Below are positions 57,627-64,000 of a DNA stretch of 64,000 nt, piece by piece. Both the position numbers and the translations under genes were made by a program. The number at the start of each line of letters is the position of its first letter. Position 1 is the stretch's first letter. The notes beneath the pieces were generated by a model. That model did no database searches, had not been told where the DNA came from, and was given only the letters and a program-made list of their open reading frames with translations. Location of the stretch: positions 558,001-622,000 of the forward strand of contig NZ_AP026763.1 in NCBI RefSeq assembly GCF_026000435.1, written 5' to 3'. Source of the stretch: Vibrio sp. STUT-A11 (GTDB lineage Bacteria; Pseudomonadota; Gammaproteobacteria; Enterobacterales; Vibrionaceae).

Positions 57627-58657
57627 TGAGCTGCGCATTATCAATTAAAAACCTGACCTGCCACTACGATGACCAAACGGTTTTAGAGTCATTATCTCTT
57701 GAGGTTGAGCAAGGCCAGATTGTGTGTCTGTTGGGTGCTAGTGGCTGTGGTAAAACGACATTACTGAAAGCGGTAGCGGGATTGCTGCCTTTGTCTTCTG
57801 GGCAAATGAGTCTCAATAGCTTGATTATTGATGATGGTGAGAACTGGCTACCGCCAGAGCAGCGGAATATCGGTATGATTTTTCAAGACTACGCGCTATT
57901 TCCGCACCTTACTGTGGCTGAGAATATCGCTTTTGGTTTGAAGAATGAAACGGCGCAACAGAAGCTTTTGAAAGTGGAAGAGATGTTGGGGTTGGTTCAC
58001 TTAAAAGGCTATGGGGATCGCTATCCTCATCAGCTGTCAGGTGGTCAGCAGCAACGTGTGGCTATTGCCCGTTCTTTGGCTTACAAACCTGATTTGCTGT
58101 TATTGGATGAGCCGTTTTCCAACATTGATACTCAAGTGCGTCACGAGTTGATTCGCGAGATCCGTAAAATTTTTAAGCAACAAGGTGTAACTGCGATTTT
58201 CGTTACTCACAGTCGAGAGGAAGCGTTTGCCTTTTCCGATAAAATGGCTGTGATGAACAATGGTGTTATTGAGCAGTATGGAACAGCTTCAGAGTTGTAC
58301 TACCAGCCTTCGAGCAAATTTGTCGCTGATTTCCTGGGCGGTGGTAGCTATCTGGCTGCAACCAGAGTGTCAAAAGGCGAGTTTGAGACGCATCTGGGTG
58401 TGATAGAAGCAAGTGCTCAACAGGACATTCAATTGCAGGAGGAATGTGCGTTACTACTTCGTCCCCAACATGTTCAGGTTCAGGCCGATGAAGAAAGCGC
58501 CGTGAAAGTGCTGGAGCAACACTTTATGGGTGATCACTGCCGCTATGTGATTGATGTCAACGGAGACAGATTGCTGGCTACTTCCGTGCAGGCTTTGAAT
58601 GTGGGTGACAGCGTTGCAGTAAAAATCGATACTCAGGGTGTATTGGCGTTCGCTTAA
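57626..58657 (+). CDS. fbpC: Fe(3+) ABC transporter ATP-binding protein
   Basis: FbpC powers the importer. Walker A is GASGCGKTT (about residues 37-45), the signature LSGGQQQRVAIARSL and Walker B LLLLDEPFSNID. A C-terminal TOBE-like regulatory domain (about 245-343) is present, as in FbpC and CysA/PotA relatives. The length of 343 is typical. Confidence 0.95.
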   Translation: MSCALSIKNLTCHYDDQTVLESLSLEVEQGQIVCLLGASGCGKTTLLKAVAGLLPLSSGQMSLNSLIIDDGENWLPPEQRNIGMIFQDYALFPHLTVAENIAFGLKNETAQQKLLKVEEMLGLVHLKGYGDRYPHQLSGGQQQRVAIARSLAYKPDLLLLDEPFSNIDTQVRHELIREIRKIFKQQGVTAIFVTHSREEAFAFSDKMAVMNNGVIEQYGTASELYYQPSSKFVADFLGGGSYLAATRVSKGEFETHLGVIEASAQQDIQLQEECALLLRPQHVQVQADEESAVKVLEQHFMGDHCRYVIDVNGDRLLATSVQALNVGDSVAVKIDTQGVLAFA

Positions 58658-58671
58658 CGTTTTTATTCCAG

Positions 58672-58702
58672 AAATAAAAAGGCCCGGCGGTGATGCCGGG
58701 CA
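58672..58702 (-). terminator. Terminator after the phosphohexomutase gene
   Basis: Read on the minus strand, GCCCGGC and GCCGGGC pair around ATCACC and are followed by CTTTTTATTTC. In the plus direction no T tract follows, so it mainly serves the minus-strand gene. Confidence 0.8.
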
Positions 58703-58762
58703 AGTGTTCCTCTACTTGCGACTTAAGTGACTGCCAGCAACTTTAAGCCAGACAAGTTCAGG

Positions 58763-60175
58763 TTAAAGAGACAAGAAGCCTTTAAACTGTTGAAGAACAC
58801 GTTTCGCAGTATCTTTGTCTTCCATCTCGGCAAATATACGCAATAGCGGCTCAGTGCCAGAGAAGCGAGCAATAATCCATCCACCGTTCTTAAAGTAGAC
58901 TTTTGCGCCGTCTTCGTAGCTGACTTTTTCGATTTCAAATTCAAACTCAGGCAGTTGTTTATCAACATAAATCTTGTTGAATAGCGCTTCTTTTTGCCCA
59001 GATTTGAACTTGCAATCACCTTCAGCCATATAGGCATAGCCATACTTACTGTAGATTTCATCTAATAGCTCGGATAGCTTCTTACCAGTAACAGAAATCA
59101 TTTCTACCAATAAGCTGGAAGCAAACACCCCATCTTTGCCTTTTATATGGCCACGAATGGTTAAACCCCCTGAACTTTCCCCGCCGATCAACGAGTCATC
59201 CGCTTCCATTTGAGAGCTGATGTGCTTGAAGCCTACTGGTACCTCAAAGCATTTTTCACCGTGATCTTGTGCGATTTTATCGAGCAGGTGAGTGGTTGCG
59301 ATGTTACGTACTACTGAGCCTTTCCAGCCTTTGTATTCCAGTAAGTAGTAATACAATAAGATCAGCACTTCGTTGGGATGAATGAAATTCCCTTTTTCAT
59401 CGATAATGCCCAAACGGTCAGCATCACCATCAGTGCCGATACCAATGTCGTAACCTTGTTCTTCGACTAAGTGCATCAAACGGTAAAGCGTTGCTGCACT
59501 TGGTGATGGCATTAAGCCACCAAAATCTGGATTTTTACCATCGTTGATGACATCCACGTCACAACGACCATTGATCAACACAGTCTGTAGCGCATTTTTT
59601 GCCACACCAAACATAGGATCGACAAGCACACGGAGGTTAGCTTTTTTGATCGCTTCTATATCGATAAAGTTGATGATTGAATCCACGAATTCGTTCATCG
59701 GGTTAATGACTTCAATTAAGTGATCATCGATAGCCTGTTCAAAGTCGACGCTTTTCACATCGCTTGCTGTGAGCGTGGCGATTTGATCTTCAATCTTTTG
59801 GGTGATGATTTCATCCGCGTCCCGACCGCCTTCGATAAAGATTTTTATCCCGTTGTAGTCAGCGGGGTTATGTGAAGCAGTGATGCATGCTGAGTAAGCG
59901 CAGTTCATCTCCTTGGCTTTGAACATAACGATCGGCGTTGGGACAAACTTATCAATGAAGCTGACGACAATGCCATTTGCTGCCAGTACCTCAGCAAACC
60001 AGCGGCCTGCTTTGTCAGAAAGAAAGCGGCGATCATAGCCAATCACAAAGCCGCGTTCCGCGACAGATTCTGCGTTGGTGATGTTTGCGACTGCTTGAGC
60101 AACCAAGCGTACATTCTCTTTAGTGAATTCTTCACCAATGAATGCGCGCCAGCCACCTGTACCAAATTTGATCAT
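58763..60175 (-). CDS. Phosphoglucomutase/phosphomannomutase family protein
   Basis: This is an alpha-D-phosphohexomutase moving phosphate between C1 and C6 of a hexose. The catalytic serine is S101 in ITASHNPADYNGIK, the magnesium loop GTDGDADRLGI (about 247-257), the sugar loop GGESSGG and the phosphate loop FSGTEPLLRI near the C-terminus. The length of 470 is normal. It lies beside chitobiose phosphorylase, whose product is GlcNAc-1-phosphate, so conversion of GlcNAc-1-P to GlcNAc-6-P is the likely job. That substrate is inferred from context. Confidence 0.93.
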   Translation of the reverse strand: MIKFGTGGWRAFIGEEFTKENVRLVAQAVANITNAESVAERGFVIGYDRRFLSDKAGRWFAEVLAANGIVVSFIDKFVPTPIVMFKAKEMNCAYSACITASHNPADYNGIKIFIEGGRDADEIITQKIEDQIATLTASDVKSVDFEQAIDDHLIEVINPMNEFVDSIINFIDIEAIKKANLRVLVDPMFGVAKNALQTVLINGRCDVDVINDGKNPDFGGLMPSPSAATLYRLMHLVEEQGYDIGIGTDGDADRLGIIDEKGNFIHPNEVLILLYYYLLEYKGWKGSVVRNIATTHLLDKIAQDHGEKCFEVPVGFKHISSQMEADDSLIGGESSGGLTIRGHIKGKDGVFASSLLVEMISVTGKKLSELLDEIYSKYGYAYMAEGDCKFKSGQKEALFNKIYVDKQLPEFEFEIEKVSYEDGAKVYFKNGGWIIARFSGTEPLLRIFAEMEDKDTAKRVLQQFKGFLSL

Positions 60176-60297
60176 GATTCGATCCTCAATAAGAACGGTA
60201 ACGGGCCGTACCTTATTTATTTGCTAGCGAACCGGTGCACTCATTCATCATTAGGTGCACCGGAAAAATTAAAAGGGGAACGTTTTCCCAAAGCGAA

Positions 60298-62706
60298 TTA
60301 ACCTAAGGTAACGATCACTTCGTTTACCGAGCCTTCAGGTTGTACGGGTACTGATGTTCCATTTACCGCTTCACCGTTCAGAGTGATCGACTTTACGCCT
60401 TTACTTACAGCATCTGGGTTTACCACTTTGATGTTGTACGTCGCGCCCAGCCATTGGCGAGTCACTGCAAAACCTGGCCAGTTAGTTGGAATACATGGGT
60501 CGATAGTTAATCCATCAAAACCAGCACGAACACCGAGAATGAAGTTTGTGACCGCAAAGTAAGCCCAGCCTGAGGTGCCCGTTAGCCACGGGTGGTTAGC
60601 ACGACCGTGATCCTGATGATCGCGTCCCATGATGAACTGAACATATGAGTAAGGTTCTGCAACACGTTTTTCGATGATGTCGTTTTGGTTGTATGGGTTG
60701 AGTGCATCGTAGAACTTCATTGCACGGTCACCGCGGCCTAGTTTCGCTTCTGCTACCCATGCCCAAGGATTTGGATGTGAGAAAATAGCGCCGTTTTCTT
60801 TCACGCCTTGGTATACGCGTGTCACGAATCCGATATCGTCGTTTGGTGTTGCGAATGATGGCGAGTTCAGGTGCAAGCCGTATTCAGAGAACAGGTTCTC
60901 ATCTACCGCGTCCATTGCCTTTTCGCCACGTTCTTGAGATACCGCTCCAGATAGAACGGCTAGAGTGTTTGACTCAAGGTGTACACGGCCTTCTTTTTGC
61001 TGCGCAGTACCGATCTTGTCACCGTTTTTCGTGAGACCACGGATGTACCAACCGCCTTCTTCGTCCCAAAGGTGGGTTTCACATGCTTCACGAACGTTGG
61101 CCGCTATCTCTGTATATTTCTCAATGTCAGCCTCTTTACCTAGGAATTTGGCCAGGTCGATGAATTCTTGTAGCGCCCAGAAATGTAGGAAAGACACCAT
61201 TGATGATTCGCCACCACCTAGGTTGAGACAGTCGTTCCAGTCTGCGCGTAGTCCTTTACAGATCCCTGTCTGGCCCACATATTCAGCAGAGAAGTCTAAC
61301 GCTGCTTTCATGTGCTCATAAACCGTTGCATCGCCGCCATCTGCGTAAGGGATTACTTCATCAAAGAAGCTGTGCTCGCCTGTTTCCATCACGTATTTAC
61401 AGATGGTTGGCACTAACCATAGATGATCATCAGAACAGGTGTCCTCAATGCCGTGGATCTTGTCTTCGTCAGACGGAGTCGGAACCACTGTTGGTGACTT
61501 AGATGGTTTCACATCTGCTTTCTCTGGATCGAACCAGTCAGGATCAAACAGGTGTAGACCGTAACCTGCTTTAACTTGGCCACGTAGCAGATCGACAATG
61601 CGTTTGCGTGTCATTTGTGGGTTTGCATGAGGCACCGAAATCGCATCTTGTGCCGTATCACGGTAGCCAAGGCCCGTACGACCGCCAACTTCGATGAAAG
61701 AAGCAAAACGAGACCAAACCACACACGTCTCTGCTTGGTATAGCGTCCAAGCGTTGATCATGGTATCCAGACCTTCGTTTGGCGATGTCACTTGGAATTT
61801 GCCACAACGCTCATCCCAGTGTGCTTTGATGCCAGCAAATGCGTTATCTACTTCTGCTAGGTCTTGGTATTTAGTACGTAGACGCTCACCATTGCCTTTA
61901 CCGATACCTAGGATGTAAGCGAAGCGAACTTCTTCGCCTGGTTGGATGGTGAATTGCTTGTGCAGAGAACCGCAGTGGTTGTAACAGGTTTGTGCAGTGT
62001 TAGAGCACTTGCCTTGTTCTACTGCAAGTGGGTTTGCTTCATCACGGTATAGCCCCAGGAAACTGTCACGCTGGCCGTCGTAGGAGTCAGGATCAAACGT
62101 AGAAGCTAAGTAATAGAAGCCTTCAAAATCGTTAGTGTTGTAGTACAGGTCGTATTCAATAACGCCTTGCTTGTATTCAGTTCCCGCAGAATACAGAGAC
62201 ATTTGGTGGTTTTGGTTATCCGACTGAATGTGGCTAAATGAGAACTCAACAAATGAGAAAGCGCTGATGGTGCGTGGTTTGTCAGAGGTGTTCTTAATGA
62301 CGACATCCCAAATTTCCGCATCTTCACCTTTTGGTACGAATAGTGTTTTCGTTGCGGTAATGCCGCTGTATTCGCACTTGAATTTTGAGTACGACAAGCC
62401 GTGGCGAACTTCATAGTTCGCTACATCGAGGCTTTTCGCGACTGGCTGCCAAGAGATTGACCAGTAGTCACCCGTTTCATCATCTCTCAGATAAACGTAG
62501 TGTCCCGGGCGATCAAACGTCGCATTTGGACGGAATTTGGTCACGCGGTTGTATTCTGGTGAGTTGTAGAATGAGTAGCCACCCGCATTGTGTGAAATGA
62601 CCGTGCAGAACTTTTCAGTACCTAAATAGTTGGTCCAAGGAGCAGGTACATCTGGACGGGTAATGACATATTCACGATTATCGTTATCGAAATAGCCGTA
62701 TTTCAT
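60298..62706 (-). CDS. chbP: N,N'-diacetylchitobiose phosphorylase (GH94)
   Basis: ChbP phosphorolyses (GlcNAc)2 to GlcNAc-1-phosphate and GlcNAc inside the cell, saving ATP during chitin use. The 802-residue protein matches the characterised Vibrio enzymes over its whole length, beginning MKYGYFDNDNREYVITRPDV. The catalytic acid is D492 in LRADWNDCLNLGGGES. An N-terminal beta-sandwich, a helical linker and an (alpha/alpha)6 barrel are expected. It is in a minus-strand run with the GH20 gene upstream and the phosphohexomutase downstream. Confidence 0.97.
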   Translation of the reverse strand: MKYGYFDNDNREYVITRPDVPAPWTNYLGTEKFCTVISHNAGGYSFYNSPEYNRVTKFRPNATFDRPGHYVYLRDDETGDYWSISWQPVAKSLDVANYEVRHGLSYSKFKCEYSGITATKTLFVPKGEDAEIWDVVIKNTSDKPRTISAFSFVEFSFSHIQSDNQNHQMSLYSAGTEYKQGVIEYDLYYNTNDFEGFYYLASTFDPDSYDGQRDSFLGLYRDEANPLAVEQGKCSNTAQTCYNHCGSLHKQFTIQPGEEVRFAYILGIGKGNGERLRTKYQDLAEVDNAFAGIKAHWDERCGKFQVTSPNEGLDTMINAWTLYQAETCVVWSRFASFIEVGGRTGLGYRDTAQDAISVPHANPQMTRKRIVDLLRGQVKAGYGLHLFDPDWFDPEKADVKPSKSPTVVPTPSDEDKIHGIEDTCSDDHLWLVPTICKYVMETGEHSFFDEVIPYADGGDATVYEHMKAALDFSAEYVGQTGICKGLRADWNDCLNLGGGESSMVSFLHFWALQEFIDLAKFLGKEADIEKYTEIAANVREACETHLWDEEGGWYIRGLTKNGDKIGTAQQKEGRVHLESNTLAVLSGAVSQERGEKAMDAVDENLFSEYGLHLNSPSFATPNDDIGFVTRVYQGVKENGAIFSHPNPWAWVAEAKLGRGDRAMKFYDALNPYNQNDIIEKRVAEPYSYVQFIMGRDHQDHGRANHPWLTGTSGWAYFAVTNFILGVRAGFDGLTIDPCIPTNWPGFAVTRQWLGATYNIKVVNPDAVSKGVKSITLNGEAVNGTSVPVQPEGSVNEVIVTLG

Positions 62707-62791
62707 TTGTGTCGTTCCTTTTTACAAAGCTGCATGTGCAGCCAAAAATTAAAAAATTCTTGAAAGCGCGATGTCTTAACGTAGCTTTACG

Positions 62792-64000
62792 TTACTTCCA
62801 TGGGTGACGGTAATTCACTCCCTGCAGGTCGAGCAGTGGAAGGTGTCCTTTCAAACGTGATAGGTAATCTGTCCAGTTCCGCTGTTGTTTATCGGTCCAG
62901 CATGCTTCTGCTAATGCTGTCAGGCGAGGGAATATCATGTAGTCCATGCGTGACTGGTTATTGATAATTTCGCACCAAAGTGCGGCCTGAATACCTCGAA
63001 TACGTTTTCGAACCGGATCGTCATCTGCCACTTGTGCTAATGGTTCGTAGCTATACGCTGTTTCCAAAGGTATCGGGTTTGCCCAATCTACTCCGGGTTC
63101 TTCTGGTGCGTAATCTTGGGTCATATCCAGGTAAGTGGTTTGAGCAGGTTGCAGCACAACATCGAAGCCTTGGCGAGCGCAATTCAGCGCTGCATCTTCA
63201 CTTAGCCATGAATAGATAACGGTATCTTTGCTGACTTTGTTACCATGCTGAGCTTCTTCCCACCCCAGCATTCGTTTACCAAGCTCGCGAAGTTTGTCTT
63301 CTGCATGACGCAAGTAGTGGCCTTGCAGTTCTTTGTAGTCGCTATAGCCTTGTTGCTCCATCAACGCCTGACAGGCTGGGCTTTTCGACCAGACGCCATG
63401 GGGGACTTCATCAGCTCCAATGTGGATGTACGGGGCTGGGAATAAAGCGGCGACTTCTTCCAGCACTTTGTCGATAAATTCGTAACTGCCCGGTAGCGCT
63501 GGGTTGATCACGTTATCGTTGTAGTGCTGAATACTGCGATACTCAGTGGTATCTTCTGCTTCTACCAGTAGGTGAGGCAGTGACTTAATGGCAGCGCGGC
63601 AGTGACCTGGAACATCAATTTCTGGTATGACGGTAATACTGCGCTGCGCCGCATAGGCAACCACTTCTTTTATTTCTTCTTGGGTATAAAACCCGCCATA
63701 ACGCTGAGACAAATGCGTATATTGTGGCTCAATCGCCTCATCTAGCCCACGCCATGCCCCTATGCTGGTCAGCTCTGGCAGTGATTTAATCTCAATTCGC
63801 CAGCCTTCATCATCCGTAAGGTGCCAATGGAAGGTGTTGAATTTGTAGTGTGCCAATTGGTTGATAAGACGTTTTACTTGCTCTACGGAATGAAAGTGGC
63901 GTGCACAATCGAGCATCATTCCACGATATTTGAATCGCGGTCTGTCTTTAATTGAGCAACAGACAACTGCCTTATCATGGTCTCCCACACTTCGTTTGAT
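62792..64000 (-). CDS. GH20 beta-N-acetylhexosaminidase (5' end beyond window)
   Basis: This enzyme releases GlcNAc from chito-oligosaccharides. The catalytic Asp-Glu pair is in PYIHIGADEVPHGVW, and other GH20 blocks are RGMMLDCARHFHSVE, NTFHWHLTDDEGWRIEIKS, VIPEIDVPGHC and YSWLSEDAAL. The frame stays open to the window edge; the GTG at 63988 is internal. Vibrio homologues of this locus are about 610-640 residues, so some 200 N-terminal residues are missing here. Its place next to chbP suggests action on short chitin products. Confidence 0.95.
   Translation of the reverse strand: MKRSVGDHDKAVVCCSIKDRPRFKYRGMMLDCARHFHSVEQVKRLINQLAHYKFNTFHWHLTDDEGWRIEIKSLPELTSIGAWRGLDEAIEPQYTHLSQRYGGFYTQEEIKEVVAYAAQRSITVIPEIDVPGHCRAAIKSLPHLLVEAEDTTEYRSIQHYNDNVINPALPGSYEFIDKVLEEVAALFPAPYIHIGADEVPHGVWSKSPACQALMEQQGYSDYKELQGHYLRHAEDKLRELGKRMLGWEEAQHGNKVSKDTVIYSWLSEDAALNCARQGFDVVLQPAQTTYLDMTQDYAPEEPGVDWANPIPLETAYSYEPLAQVADDDPVRKRIRGIQAALWCEIINNQSRMDYMIFPRLTALAEACWTDKQQRNWTDYLSRLKGHLPLLDLQGVNYRHPWK

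Overview
The window is a stretch of a Vibrio main chromosome (gamma-proteobacteria). The strongest pointers are a LuxR/OpaR/SmcR/HapR-type quorum-sensing master regulator between lpdA and hpt, luxS beside gshA, a pilABCD type IV pilus operon fused to coaE-zapD-yacG, and a chitin-disaccharide block (GH94 phosphorylase, hexose phosphate mutase, GH20 hexosaminidase) next to an fbpABC iron transporter. The LuxR sequence looks like those of the harveyi/vulnificus-type vibrios; I cannot name the species. Both window edges cut genes: gshA lacks its N-terminus and the GH20 gene lacks its 5' part.

Layout. 1-2.6 kb: gshA, a lytic-transglycosylase-like lipoprotein, luxS. 2.6-4.8 kb (minus): a CNNM/CorC-family membrane protein and ypjD. 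5-8.7 kb: ffh, then the rpsP-rimM-trmD-rplS operon. 8.6-9.3 kb: a gene-free region with two copies of a 131-bp interspersed repeat. 9.3-15.3 kb (minus): pilA-pilB-pilC-pilD-coaE-zapD-yacG. 15.5-17 kb: nadC and ampD, divergent. 17-24.6 kb: pdhR-aceE-aceF-lpdA (pyruvate dehydrogenase) with two perfect PdhR operators. 24.9-25.5 kb: luxR homologue; 25.8-26.4 kb: hpt.

26.5-34.1 kb is the most distinctive region. A LysR regulator, dabB and dabA (an energy-coupled inorganic-carbon accumulation complex), a type II beta-carbonic anhydrase (can) and a SulP-family anion/bicarbonate transporter lie together. In Escherichia coli hpt and can are direct neighbours, and the genes after can here (yadG, yadH, panC, panB, folK, pcnB, gluQ, dksA, sfsA, hrpB, mrcB) follow the enterobacterial order. 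The DAB genes and the SulP gene therefore look like additions on either side of can, making a CO2/bicarbonate supply module. DAB complexes are a described family, so the novelty would lie in this arrangement and its regulation.

34.4-47 kb: ABC exporter yadGH, the panC/panB/folK/pcnB run, gluQ, dksA, sfsA, hrpB, mrcB. 47.1-49.5 kb: a patatin-domain outer-membrane barrel protein. 49.7-54.7 kb: acnB, yacL and the nitrogen-control pair glnK-amtB with a sigma-54-type promoter and an NtrC-like site. 54.8-58.7 kb: fbpABC. 58.8-64 kb (minus): phosphohexomutase, chitobiose phosphorylase and GH20 hexosaminidase.

I see no tRNA, rRNA, CRISPR array, prophage or intact insertion sequence. Most of the window is conserved core genome.
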